From NCBI RefSeq assembly GCF_000250675.2, contig NC_018681.1:5394001-5458000 (forward strand): DNA of 64,000 bases, in the 5' to 3' direction. Below the pieces are notes generated by a model that saw only the letters and a program-made list of their open reading frames with translations, searched no databases and was not told the origin of the DNA. Source of the stretch: Nocardia brasiliensis ATCC 700358. GTDB taxonomy: Bacteria > Actinomycetota > Actinomycetes > Mycobacteriales > Mycobacteriaceae. The translations under genes and the position numbers were made by a program. Shown piece after piece: positions 42,892 to 51,921 of the stretch (the stretch's first letter is position 1; each line of letters starts with the position of its first letter).

Positions 42892-43879
42892 TCGTGGATA
42901 TCGCGGTGGCGTCGGCTGTGCCCGCGCTCGACGACTGCAGGACGGTCAGTACCACCTGGCTGGCGTGCACCGGCGGCTCGATCTTCGTTGTCACCAACCG
43001 GCGCTGGTCCAGCGTGCGCTGGGTGAAGGTGGTGATCCGCTCGTCGTTGAACCGGTAGGAAACGCGGCTCACTGTGCGATAGCGCGACCACTGGTCGGTG
43101 CCGTCGGTGGCGATATCGTCCCACCCTGGCACGAGCCCGATGGAATCTATGGCATAGCTGCGGCCGAGATCGATGCGCAGTACTTGGCCATCCACATTGA
43201 AGGACCGGCCGCAGGACCAAGCCGTCGCCGGACGACCGTCGAAGGCATCCATCCCCGGAGTGCCGCCCGGCGGGCAGGTGGCTTCCGCGGATACGACCTT
43301 GATGTTCGCCCCCGTGGGCGGATCCGCAGGCGCGGACGCCGGCGCCGAGCTGGGATTCGGCGCAGCCGCTATCAACTGCTGCGGCGGATCGTCCTGGCCG
43401 GTTCCGGTGACCAGTACCAGAATGACGACCAAAGCCAGCACACCAGCCGCAGCCAGCGCCACCTTCGGTTTCCTCAAGGCGCGTAAACCATCCCGCAACA
43501 GTTGATCGGCAGGTCGGATGGGTCGGCGCGGTGGGGACGGCCGTTGCTGCGGCGACGCGGGCGGCCGCGGAGACGGCACCTCCCTCGGTCCTGCGGACGC
43601 GGGCATGGGGCCCGGCGCGGACAACACACTGGCGGGCCTCGTCCGCGTGCGACCGGCGAGCATGGCGTTGATCTGCTCACTGGCTCTCGGTTCGCCCGCG
43701 GTTCGCCCGCTCTCGACTGAATCGTGTTCGACAACGGATCCGATGGATCGCGTTCGGAGAGAATCGGATTCCGAATTCTGCTCCGGCACATGATCGCTCG
43801 CGTCCTTGCTCCCGAACAAGGTAGCGAGGACGGCCGACCGATGGCGGATCAGGATGTCCGTCGGCTCTTCATCGAGCAT
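42872..43879 (-). CDS. Membrane-anchored discoidin-like (galactose-binding fold) protein
   Basis: The 335-residue protein has a disordered Pro/Ser/Arg-rich cytoplasmic part, one transmembrane segment (VALAAAGVLALVVILVLVTG), and an external domain of about 150 residues with TCPPGGTPGMDAFDGRPATAWSC and LRIDLGRSYAIDSIGLVPGW and a last QVVLTVLQSS strand. This is a discoidin/NADase-type glycan-binding layout. It is the first gene of an operon leading to the glutamate dehydrogenase. It may bind cell-wall glycans and signal inward; that is inference. Confidence 0.7.
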   Translation of the reverse strand: MLDEEPTDILIRHRSAVLATLFGSKDASDHVPEQNSESDSLRTRSIGSVVEHDSVESGRTAGEPRASEQINAMLAGRTRTRPASVLSAPGPMPASAGPREVPSPRPPASPQQRPSPPRRPIRPADQLLRDGLRALRKPKVALAAAGVLALVVILVLVTGTGQDDPPQQLIAAAPNPSSAPASAPADPPTGANIKVVSAEATCPPGGTPGMDAFDGRPATAWSCGRSFNVDGQVLRIDLGRSYAIDSIGLVPGWDDIATDGTDQWSRYRTVSRVSYRFNDERITTFTQRTLDQRRLVTTKIEPPVHASQVVLTVLQSSSAGTADATAISTIVIHGH

Positions 43880-43934
43880 GTTCGAAATGGTATCGGCGGC
43901 CGCCGAATACGATATTCCCGCTGTGGAGAACAGC

Positions 43935-44309
43935 TCAGGGGTGCGGACGATTCCGTTCGGAGTTTTCCTCGGTCACAAAATACTCGACCGGAACATCGAA
44001 TACGCGCCCGAGCGCAATGATCAAATCCAACCGAGGTATGGCGTCACCATGTATGAGACGATATAGCCCCGACTGCGACACGGCTACGTCGGGATACGCT
44101 AATTCTAGATGCCGCGCCAGCGAATACAGCGTGAGCGACCGCGTCGCGCCATCGCCGGTAGACACCACCGATTCAGATATCAGGGCCGAGAGCCGTCGCG
44201 AGAAAATAGCTGCCGCCGCCTGCTTCGGGGTCATACCTTCCCCCGCAGCGAGCCGCGGCGCCTCGACACCGTCATCGGGCCGGGGATCAACTGCCACGTC
44301 GATAGACAT
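43935..44309 (-). CDS. Helix-turn-helix regulator, EspR-like
   Basis: The 124-residue protein has the XRE-type helix-turn-helix with YSLARHLELAYPDVAVSQSGLYRLIHGD, then IPRLDLIIALGRVFDVPVEYFVTEE, like the mycobacterial ESX-1 regulator EspR. It starts with ATG at 44309, preceded by GGGAG, and overlaps the end of eccE by 23 bases. EspR is a nucleoid-associated activator of ESX-1 in M. tuberculosis. This gene is at the 3' end of the ESX operon, which suggests a link with ESX expression. Confidence 0.7.
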   Translation of the reverse strand: MSIDVAVDPRPDDGVEAPRLAAGEGMTPKQAAAAIFSRRLSALISESVVSTGDGATRSLTLYSLARHLELAYPDVAVSQSGLYRLIHGDAIPRLDLIIALGRVFDVPVEYFVTEENSERNRPHP

Positions 44310-46023
44310 TACCGCTCCCATCGGTTTCGCCAGACCGGATGTCTCCGTCCGGCGTGCTGCCCACCGGCATCGCATTCGCATGTGCCGTGGTCAGTTCACG
44401 TTGGTCAGGGGTGGGATTGAGATAGCGCGTTTCGCCGCGCGGCTCGATAAGATCCACCCGCACCGTCCGGGTCGGCATGCTGATATCGACTGCCGACCCG
44501 CTCACCTGGTCGATCACCAGGTCCGCACCACCCGTTCGCGGGCCGCCGGGATCGCTGATGACAATCGACGTCTGTGCCGTGGTCGCTCGCGGCGTGACGT
44601 GGTCGAAAACCGTGATCGATGCGGCATCCCCATCGGTCACCGTAGCGTGCTCGGCGACCAGCCGTAGCGAACCGGGATCACCCACCGCGGCAATCAGGTG
44701 CCGCCAGCCGTCCGGACGGTCGGTGTGCACCTCTACCTCGGCGCCGACCGCCGTCGCGCGAAGAACGATCTGTTGGGCGACAGACAGTTTCGCGTGTACC
44801 TCGACGGTGCGCCGACGCGGGTTGTAGCCCGCGGGATCGTATAACGGCAACGCCAGCGCATGTCGCGGCCGTCCCTCCAGCGCACCGAGCACCTGACCGT
44901 TCGGGCCGATCGGAATCGCCAGTGCAGCAGGCCAGGGATCCTGGCCGGAATCATGCGTGCCCGCGAGCCGCGACACTGTCACCTCGCCTGCCAGCGAGGC
45001 TTGCAGAGCGGTGCCCTGACAGCCCGGCAATGACCGCAAGTAGCGATGACGGACGGCTGATACCGGCGGACCGACATAGCGCACCAGCACACGACGAGCG
45101 CCGACCTCATCGGTGACGGGCACCACCACCGTGGTGTGCCCTCGATTCGTGGCCCAGCAGGTCGCAAGGCCAGCGACCCCGAGCTGCGCCCAGTCGACGA
45201 AGAAGCTGGTGACCACGCGGCCGGCCACCGACGACTGCAAGCAGCTCCATTGTTCGCGAAGATCGTCGAGTTCGACGCCGGCGTGCAGCAGCCGCAACGC
45301 GTCCGACAAGGCCGCGGCGGGCAGCGGATGCGCGCCTATGCCCTGCTCCCGCAGCCGCGTTGCGATCCGATGCGCGGCGGTCGCCAACGCGCCGGGTGCG
45401 ACCGCGACTACAGGTCCACGCTTGGACAGCGCGGCGAGATTCCGGCGCTCATCGAGCCGGGCGACCAGCCAGGTGACCCGGCTGCCGACCACTGCGGTGG
45501 CACCGATCAGCTGGTCGTACAACATGGTGTAGTGACCGGTCGATCGGGTCCGGCTGCCGGTGGTCACGATCTCGAGATCGATCGACACTCCGTACTGATC
45601 CCGTAGCGGGAGTAGCACCGAAAGCGGCACAGTGTCCTCGGTATAGATGGTCGCGTCCGCGATCACCGTCGGCAGGTCGAGATTCGGCACCAGCTGGATC
45701 ATCGCGACGAGTACGTCACCCACGTGCCGGATTCCGCAGACGCCCGCGGCCACCTCGACCTCGCTGAGCTCGGGAACCCGCACCAACTCGGCGTGGCGCA
45801 TGCCATGACCGCGCCGATAGCCGATCCATGCGCACAGCCAGCGGTAGGGCGATCGCCCGTCGACTCCCATCGCCACCGTCAGCACCAATAGCACGCTCAT
45901 GCCCACGCCAAACATCCACAGGCCGCGCGACGACAGTGCGATCAGCACCAAGCTGGCACAGAGCACCAGCACCGCAAGCGGGCCACGCTCTACGGTGCTG
46001 GGCCGGATACGCGGGAAGTTCAT
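44287..46023 (-). CDS. eccE: Type VII secretion protein EccE
   Basis: The 578-residue protein has two N-terminal membrane segments (GPLAVLVLCASLVLIALSSR and FGVGMSVLLVLTVAMGV) followed by the characteristic SPYRWLCAWIGYRRGHGMRHAEL and then a soluble EccE domain. EccE is a peripheral part of the ESX membrane complex. The ATG overlaps the mycP stop as ATGA, so translation is coupled. The tail overlaps the EspR-like gene. Confidence 0.88.
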   Translation of the reverse strand: MNFPRIRPSTVERGPLAVLVLCASLVLIALSSRGLWMFGVGMSVLLVLTVAMGVDGRSPYRWLCAWIGYRRGHGMRHAELVRVPELSEVEVAAGVCGIRHVGDVLVAMIQLVPNLDLPTVIADATIYTEDTVPLSVLLPLRDQYGVSIDLEIVTTGSRTRSTGHYTMLYDQLIGATAVVGSRVTWLVARLDERRNLAALSKRGPVVAVAPGALATAAHRIATRLREQGIGAHPLPAAALSDALRLLHAGVELDDLREQWSCLQSSVAGRVVTSFFVDWAQLGVAGLATCWATNRGHTTVVVPVTDEVGARRVLVRYVGPPVSAVRHRYLRSLPGCQGTALQASLAGEVTVSRLAGTHDSGQDPWPAALAIPIGPNGQVLGALEGRPRHALALPLYDPAGYNPRRRTVEVHAKLSVAQQIVLRATAVGAEVEVHTDRPDGWRHLIAAVGDPGSLRLVAEHATVTDGDAASITVFDHVTPRATTAQTSIVISDPGGPRTGGADLVIDQVSGSAVDISMPTRTVRVDLIEPRGETRYLNPTPDQRELTTAHANAMPVGSTPDGDIRSGETDGSGNVYRRGS

Positions 46024-47381
46024 TTCTCGGCTCCGGCAGCACGACCCGCAACACCGGCGGTAATGCCGAGCGCGAGGGCAGCGGCGAACACCAGCGCCAC
46101 GCCGATGCGCGGGCGCGGATCCTGCGGACGCGGCGGCGCAGGTATCGGCAGAGCCACGCCACGTGCAGTCGACAACGCCACCGGCAGTGGTGGTGGTGCC
46201 CGAAAGCTCAATGCCGCAACCGGATCGATGACACCCGCGCCCACCGCGTTGTCGACCCCGCGGGCCGGCGCGTGCGCACTCGCCACCAGTCGAGCCGAGA
46301 TCTCGCCCGCAGTCTCCGCCGGGAAGCGCGAACGCAACAGCGCGGCAACACCGCTGACGTATGCCGCGGCGAACGACGCACCGCCGACCGGAACCAGCTT
46401 GCCGGGCTCGCCGACACCGTTGACGACACCCCCGCCGCCGGGACCGAGCGATTCGATCCCGACGCCGGGCGCGGCCACCGAGACCCACGGTCCCAGCAGC
46501 GAATCAGGCATTTCGGCCCCGGTCACGGTCGCCGAGCCAACAGTGAGTACCTCGGGCACGAACCAGGCAGGAGTAGCGATAGTCTCGACTTGGCCCCAGT
46601 TGCGAGTATCCGCTCCGGATAATCTGCCGACCTCCGGGTTCTGCGCACACCCCGGACTCGACGTGTTGCCCGCGCCCGCGACGATCAGTGCGCCACGGAC
46701 ACGCACCGCGTATCCGATCGCCGCGGAGAGTTCGCTCTGGTCCACCGCGGTGTCCGCAGGCAGGCAGATCGGCAGCGACACCGTGATTACACCAGCGCCC
46801 ATATTTGCCGCGTGCGTGATCGCCCGTGCGAGTGCCCCGATATCGGCACCGATTCGTTGCAGCGGGTCTGGGTTCGGTCGCTCGGTGGTGAACGCGCCGG
46901 AACGGTATCGGATGGACAGCAATTGCGCGTCCGGTGCGACACCGAGGAATCCGTCGGCGGGGTCCGGGGCGGCGGCGATGATCCCCGCAACCAAGGTGCC
47001 GTGCGCGTCGCAGTCGGCGAGGCCATCCCCTCCGGCGACGACGTAGTCACCGCCACCGCGCAGACCTGGCAACCGTGGATGCGCGTAGACCCCGGTGTCG
47101 ATCACCGCGACTGTCACGCCCGCACCGCGGCTCAGTGCCCTGGCCTCGTCGAGTCGCAAGGTGAGGTCCGCGAGCGGCGCCCTCGTCGGGTCGCTGCCCG
47201 GGAGCGCCCCGACCGCCAGGCAGCCCATGTTCTGTTTGGTCGGCTCTGCCGGCCCCGGTGCGCCGTCCGGTGGCGGCGCGCCGATGATGACCTGCGGGGG
47301 TTCCACGGCCCAGGCCGGACCCACTGGCGCCAGCATGAAGACAGCGGTCAGCGTCCCCGCGACGACACCCTTCCCGCGCAT
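46020..47381 (-). CDS. mycP: Mycosin, ESX-associated subtilisin-like protease MycP
   Basis: The 453-residue protein has a signal peptide and then the subtilisin triad: Asp in VAVIDTGVYAHP near residue 94, His in CDAHGTLVAGII near residue 125, and Ser in GGASFAAAYVSG near residue 333. A C-terminal membrane segment follows (IGVALVFAAALALGITAGVA). In ESX systems MycP stabilises the complex and cleaves substrates. The start ATG overlaps the eccD stop as ATGA and the 3' end overlaps eccE. Confidence 0.92.
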   Translation of the reverse strand: MRGKGVVAGTLTAVFMLAPVGPAWAVEPPQVIIGAPPPDGAPGPAEPTKQNMGCLAVGALPGSDPTRAPLADLTLRLDEARALSRGAGVTVAVIDTGVYAHPRLPGLRGGGDYVVAGGDGLADCDAHGTLVAGIIAAAPDPADGFLGVAPDAQLLSIRYRSGAFTTERPNPDPLQRIGADIGALARAITHAANMGAGVITVSLPICLPADTAVDQSELSAAIGYAVRVRGALIVAGAGNTSSPGCAQNPEVGRLSGADTRNWGQVETIATPAWFVPEVLTVGSATVTGAEMPDSLLGPWVSVAAPGVGIESLGPGGGGVVNGVGEPGKLVPVGGASFAAAYVSGVAALLRSRFPAETAGEISARLVASAHAPARGVDNAVGAGVIDPVAALSFRAPPPLPVALSTARGVALPIPAPPRPQDPRPRIGVALVFAAALALGITAGVAGRAAGAEK

Positions 47382-48895
47382 CAGATTCTCCGCAGAGCGG
47401 TGTAGATGCCCGCGATCCAGCACGCCAGCACCGGCACCAATACGATCAACGCGTATTCGAGCAGGTCGATCATCCGTCGCGTCACCGGGGTGAGCCTTCG
47501 CTTGGGCAGCTGCACCGCCCCGGCGCAGCCTGCACCTGCGATCGACACGACCGTCAGGACCACGAGCAACCGCACCCACGGAGTCGAATACGTCCCGACG
47601 AGAACGCAACCGACACCCAGGACGACGGTCGCCGCCGCACCGATCAGCGCGAGAGCCTGCACTCGATCCGGATGCCAGCGCGCACGCATCACGAGGATGG
47701 CGGCCACCGCCATCGCGACGACGATTTCTCGTATTCCGCCCGGACTCACGACGCACACGGCCACCGCCGCCACCGCAAGCAGGGTGGCAATCGCGACGAT
47801 CAACCCACGCAGACAGGCCACCGCGTATCGAGCTCGACTCTCGATATCGCTGCCTGTCCGCCCACGCGGTTCGTGACTAGGATCAGCGCTGATCCGACCG
47901 TCGGCGGCGCCGGATTCGGCGTCGAAGATGTCGGCCAGCGACGCCGGGGTCACGTCGTTGCCAGGGTCCGGCAGATCCGGTGGCTGGATCCGGGCCAGCA
48001 TCACCGCCAGCCGGGACGCGAAGGTCAGCAGCACCAGCCCGATGAGCAAAGCCCCACCACCGATCTGGTGGATCCCCAGATTCGTGTAAGTGGCGGTGAG
48101 CGCCGCCGCGGTCGCGGCCAGCGCGAGGGTCGTCGCGGCGAGCATGGTAGCCACGGCCCAGCCAGTCAGTCGCAGCAGCACGATCGTGGACACTGCGGCC
48201 AGTACTGCACCGGCGGCGAGATTCGCGGCCCCGAATGGTCCCGGCTCCCCATAGGGCGGCGGTATCAGCATGGCTCCTCCGGCGAAGAGCAACGGCACGG
48301 CGGACAATGCCACACCGAGGCCGACCCGGGGCCTGGTGCCACGCCGCGCCGTCCAGACCGCACCGAGCACGGCCGCCACACCGAGCAACAGCGCGGGCAG
48401 ACCACACCACCAGAACGATCCGGTGCGCATCCACGACCACGAAAGCAGTACTGCGGCGGCGGCCGCACCGAGGCACAGCACGACCGTTCCGGTGATCATG
48501 GACGTCTCCGCGTCGTACTCGGCGAACTCACGTTCGTTGGTCAAGGCCAGTGCGTCGGTGATGTCTTCGACCACCGGCCGGAATTCCTCGCCGGATTCCA
48601 CCACCGACAGCATGAGCAAAGCACCGTCGGCGATGTCGTAGTCGGCGAGTACGTGCCAGCGCGGAATCGGCGGTTCCCCGGGGCGGGCCAGACTCCACAA
48701 GCCGGTCGGTGCGGTGAAATCGACATCGTCGTCATCGATGGCCTCGGCGAGCACGACCAGCAAGTCATCGATGAAGGTCTCCACCGTGAATTTCGTCGGT
48801 ATCACGACATCCACCTGGTAGGTCGCCACCAGCACACCGACGCGGACCCGGGCCGCCTCGGCCGACTGTGTCGGCGCTGCCACAGGGGCGCTCAC
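47381..48895 (-). CDS. eccD: Type VII secretion protein EccD
   Basis: The 504-residue protein has an N-terminal ubiquitin-like part (RVGVLVATYQVDVVIPTKFTV, WSLARPGEP) and then about eleven membrane segments, e.g. MITGTVVLCLGAAAAAVLLS and GLIVAIATLLAVAAVAVCVV. EccD forms the membrane channel of ESX. GTG at 48895 overlaps the MinD-like gene stop as GTGA. The order eccD-mycP-eccE is that of mycobacterial ESX-3. Confidence 0.9.
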   Translation of the reverse strand: MSAPVAAPTQSAEAARVRVGVLVATYQVDVVIPTKFTVETFIDDLLVVLAEAIDDDDVDFTAPTGLWSLARPGEPPIPRWHVLADYDIADGALLMLSVVESGEEFRPVVEDITDALALTNEREFAEYDAETSMITGTVVLCLGAAAAAVLLSWSWMRTGSFWWCGLPALLLGVAAVLGAVWTARRGTRPRVGLGVALSAVPLLFAGGAMLIPPPYGEPGPFGAANLAAGAVLAAVSTIVLLRLTGWAVATMLAATTLALAATAAALTATYTNLGIHQIGGGALLIGLVLLTFASRLAVMLARIQPPDLPDPGNDVTPASLADIFDAESGAADGRISADPSHEPRGRTGSDIESRARYAVACLRGLIVAIATLLAVAAVAVCVVSPGGIREIVVAMAVAAILVMRARWHPDRVQALALIGAAATVVLGVGCVLVGTYSTPWVRLLVVLTVVSIAGAGCAGAVQLPKRRLTPVTRRMIDLLEYALIVLVPVLACWIAGIYTALRRI

Positions 48896-50244
48896 CAGCG
48901 ACCGCCCATATCTTCGGTTCCCTCGAGGAGGTAGCCGGGGAACCCGTCGGCCAGCCATGCGGCGAGATCCTCGAACGCGAGCAGCGCGTCCTTTTCGAGC
49001 AGCCGCAGATCGATCTCGCCGCCTTCGGCGAGGTGCGCGTCATAGGGCAGCTGGCAGGTCGGTCGTTGCACGGTGGCGAACAGCTGCTCGATCGCCTCGA
49101 TATCGACCACGGGTTTGTCCGGCCGGTGATGGCTGATCGCGACGATCGACCGCGCGGCGAGGTGGTGCAGCCCGTGGGTGTTGAGCCAATTGAGCGTCGC
49201 GACCGCGCCGGTCACCCCGCCGACCGTGGGCGGGGTAATAACGACGACCGCGTCGCTGGAACGCAACACCGTGCCGGTCACCGAGTCGAGCACGCCGGTG
49301 CCGCAATCCACCAGCAGTAGGTTGTAGTGCCGGCGCAGCACCTCGACGCCCGCGGCGTATTCCTGTCCGGAGAGCGCCTCGGTGGTCTCGGGTGTCCAGG
49401 GGCAGGCGACGACGGCGAGGTCTGCGGAGTTGATCGACGTGTACGCAGAGACGGCGGAGAAGGCGTCCAGTTGTGCGCCATGTGCGAGGTCGCGCAAGGT
49501 CAGACCGTAGGGGTGCCGACGCGTTCTGGCGGCCAGATCACCGAAGCCGGGGTTCGCATCGATCGCGACCACCCGGTCGGGCCGCAGTGCGGCAAAGGTG
49601 GAGCCGAGAGCGGCGACGGCCGTCGTCCGGCCCGCACCTCCTTTGACGCTCACGACCGAGATCTGATAGGAGGAGGTCAATTGGCGCCGTATCCGGCCGC
49701 GGCGGTTTTCGGTGCGCTGTTCGGCCGGTGACAATCCGAGCCGGAAGCCGACCTTGTTCAACGCGCCACGAACACCGGTGTTGGACCGGAGCTGCGCGCG
49801 CCGGGACGCGGCGATCTCGGCCAGCAGGTCCGCCGAGCTGAGCACCGCGGGCAGCACCTCGATCGAGGAGGGTGCCGGTTCGTCTCGGTAGTCGATGTAG
49901 GGCGCGGGCGTCGCGGGCGCTCGATGTTGCGTCGGCGGTGGGACCGAGGCGATCCAGTTCTGCGGTGGCTCAGGCGGTTCTTCGCCATACGGTGCGACCG
50001 ACGGACTGTTCTCGGGCTGTCCGTCATCGATCGGTGTCACTTCCGAGCGGTACGGCGGCGGGGCCGGTTGGGGCGCTGGAGCCTCGAACGTTACCGCGGT
50101 GGCATTGCTCGATGGCTGTGGATTCGACGCCAGACGTGGGGCACCGAACGTCGATTCGGGGTTTCCGCCGAAATAGGCGTCGTAGCCGCTGTTGGCCTGG
50201 CCTTGATCGTTTCGGCTGCCATTGAGGTTCGATGTTCGATCCAC
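48892..50244 (-). CDS. MinD/ParA-like ATPase, EspI-type ESX-associated protein
   Basis: The 450-residue protein has a long Pro-rich disordered N-terminal half and a C-terminal MinD/ParA ATPase domain with a deviant Walker A, SVVSVKGGAGRTTAVAALG, VVAIDANPGFGDL (Walker A' region) and LLLVDCGTGVLDS. Similar EspI proteins act with ESX-1 and ESX-2. In ESX-3 of M. tuberculosis no such gene lies between espG and eccD, so this is an insertion relative to that order. GTGA coupling with eccD suggests it belongs to the system. Confidence 0.8.
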   Translation of the reverse strand: MDRTSNLNGSRNDQGQANSGYDAYFGGNPESTFGAPRLASNPQPSSNATAVTFEAPAPQPAPPPYRSEVTPIDDGQPENSPSVAPYGEEPPEPPQNWIASVPPPTQHRAPATPAPYIDYRDEPAPSSIEVLPAVLSSADLLAEIAASRRAQLRSNTGVRGALNKVGFRLGLSPAEQRTENRRGRIRRQLTSSYQISVVSVKGGAGRTTAVAALGSTFAALRPDRVVAIDANPGFGDLAARTRRHPYGLTLRDLAHGAQLDAFSAVSAYTSINSADLAVVACPWTPETTEALSGQEYAAGVEVLRRHYNLLLVDCGTGVLDSVTGTVLRSSDAVVVITPPTVGGVTGAVATLNWLNTHGLHHLAARSIVAISHHRPDKPVVDIEAIEQLFATVQRPTCQLPYDAHLAEGGEIDLRLLEKDALLAFEDLAAWLADGFPGYLLEGTEDMGGRW

Positions 50245-50283
50245 TGTCGGTACTCCTCTCGATCTGCGCGCTGTCCCGCCGCG

Positions 50284-51174
50284 TCAGGCCGTCCGCGAGG
50301 CCTCGAGCCAGCTGCCGCTGGGCAGCAGCTCCTGCAACGCCTCCACTCCCGCGCGTACCGCGCTCACGTCACCCGGCAGATATGTCGACCAGACCTCTCC
50401 GTCGAGCGCGCAGTGTGGCACCACGACGATCCGGCCGCTGGGGGTGTCGAGCACGTTGGTGCAAAGCTCGGGTTGGGCGAAACTTCCGTCACGGTGCTCG
50501 ATCATCACGATCTCGGCGCGGCGCAGCACCGTGCCGAGTTCGCGACCGAGTGCCGCGGCGGTCCGGGGTGTCGCACCCAGTTCGCGCAGGGCCTGCCTGC
50601 GTTGATCGGGCTCCGCTGGTATCGAATCGAGCTGAGTCATAGGGGCCACCAGGGAATCGAATTCCAGAGCAGGCCAGCAGCCGAGGGCCGCGCTCAACGC
50701 CGACGCGATGCTGTCCATCGCGCGACCGGTCGGAAAGACCGACTGGATTACCACGTGGTCGTCATAGCGCACCGCGAGAACATGGTCCTCGGCCCGGCGC
50801 ACCAGCGAGAAGCGGAGCATCGTGGGGGTCTCGGCGAGGGCGTTCGTGTCCACGATCCGAGCGACCAGCTCGCTGTCCGGACGGTCGAGACAGTGGAGCC
50901 AATGCACGACCACCGGGTGCACCCGACCGTCATCGATGACGCCCGCCGCCGTCAGCTGCTCGTGGACGCGTTCCCGCACTCGATCTCGGTCCTCGATACG
51001 GTAGATATTCGGCATCAGCGCCAGCACCAGGGGATATGCGTCGATTCCGACCATATCGCGCAGCAACAGCGCGGCGTCGACATTCAGATCGACCGATGCC
51101 GGAACCCGCTCACCCATCGTCTCGGTTCCGGTGGGACCGGGTGTACGCCCCATCAATGTCTTGTGATGTGACAT
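50284..51174 (-). CDS. espG: ESX secretion-associated chaperone EspG
   Basis: The 296-residue protein has the EspG alpha/beta layout: VDLNVDAALLLRDMVGIDAYPLVLAL, VVHWLHCLDRPD, AEIVMIEHRDGSFAQP and the final STYLPGDVSAVRAGVEALQELLPS. EspG binds PE-PPE heterodimers in the cytosol and targets them to ESX. The upstream PE and PPE genes supply such partners. ATG at 51174 or TTG at 51183 may start the gene. Confidence 0.82.
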   Translation of the reverse strand: MSHHKTLMGRTPGPTGTETMGERVPASVDLNVDAALLLRDMVGIDAYPLVLALMPNIYRIEDRDRVRERVHEQLTAAGVIDDGRVHPVVVHWLHCLDRPDSELVARIVDTNALAETPTMLRFSLVRRAEDHVLAVRYDDHVVIQSVFPTGRAMDSIASALSAALGCWPALEFDSLVAPMTQLDSIPAEPDQRRQALRELGATPRTAAALGRELGTVLRRAEIVMIEHRDGSFAQPELCTNVLDTPSGRIVVVPHCALDGEVWSTYLPGDVSAVRAGVEALQELLPSGSWLEASRTA

Positions 51175-51199
51175 AGCGCTCAACGTTCACCCGGTCGAC

Positions 51200-51499
51200 T
51201 CACACCGCGAACAGGCCGCGGCTCGTTTGATCGGTGGTCTGAAACTCGCCACCGGTACCGCCGGCAAGACCGATCGAGGCTTTGAGTTGCGCCACGGTGC
51301 CCTTGAAAGTCACCAATTCCCGGTCCAATCTGCTCATCACCGTCCCATGAGCATCGGCGGTGTCACCCTGGAAATCGCCGGAATGGAGCTTCGCGGTCGC
51401 TCTCTCGATATTCAGAATGGCGTCTTCCCACGCCGCGATCATGCCGCCCATCATGCTGACATGACCGTCTACTTCGCCGAAGCTTACATGTATAGCCAT
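51200..51499 (-). CDS. WXG100-family Esx protein with non-canonical WXG
   Basis: The 99-residue helical hairpin protein has the Esx layout (AWEDAILNIERATAKLHSGDF, then QGDTADAHGTVMSRLDRELV). The turn reads DFQG where the WXG would be, so the Trp is Phe. The C-terminus has EFQTTD, an F-x3-D version of the Y-x3-D/E export signal. ATG at 51499 follows GGAAG. It probably pairs with the next Esx. Confidence 0.78.
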   Translation of the reverse strand: MAIHVSFGEVDGHVSMMGGMIAAWEDAILNIERATAKLHSGDFQGDTADAHGTVMSRLDRELVTFKGTVAQLKASIGLAGGTGGEFQTTDQTSRGLFAV

Positions 51500-51538
51500 C
51501 GTCTTTACTTCCATTCATCCTAGGTCGATCGAATTCGT

Positions 51539-51868
51539 TCAGAGGGCGCTGATATTGACTCCGCCGCCGCCCGCAGCGTTGACAGTGGAGTTGAGTTCTG
51601 CGTCCTTGCCGTCGATTCTCGAAGCAGCTGTACGCAGCGCGTTGATCACATCGGACACCGCCGCATGCAACTTCAAACCGGCGGTGTGGCACTGGTCCAG
51701 CTTGTCCGAGACCGTTCGGCCGGTTATCGGCGTGTTCAGCGAAGTCGCCAGTCCCTGTTGCACGACGAGGACCTTCTTCAATTCTGTGTTGAACTGCTCG
51801 TTGTGCCCGTCGGTTTCATCGGCGGTTGCCCGCATCACCGGCGGATCGTTCCATACACCGCTTGCCAT
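51539..51868 (-). CDS. WXG100-family Esx protein, partner of the previous gene
   Basis: The 109-residue protein is helical (ADETDGHNEQFNTELKKVLVV, TVSDKLDQCHTAGLKLHAAV). The central turn carries NTPITGRT in place of a WXG motif, and no Y-x3-D/E was seen at its C-terminus, so export probably depends on its partner. ATG at 51868 has AAAGGAAAG before it. Position upstream of the other Esx matches ESX-3 order (PE-PPE-EsxG-EsxH). Confidence 0.7.
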   Translation of the reverse strand: MASGVWNDPPVMRATADETDGHNEQFNTELKKVLVVQQGLATSLNTPITGRTVSDKLDQCHTAGLKLHAAVSDVINALRTAASRIDGKDAELNSTVNAAGGGGVNISAL

Positions 51869-51921
51869 CACACTTTCCTTTCGCGAATCTTTCGCTTCGT
51901 CCCGGCACTCACCGAGAACGT

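Noticed and set aside
47672..48934. A 420-codon plus-strand open frame opposite eccD
   Set aside because: Low-complexity Gly/Arg/His composition and full overlap with eccD show it is a shadow.
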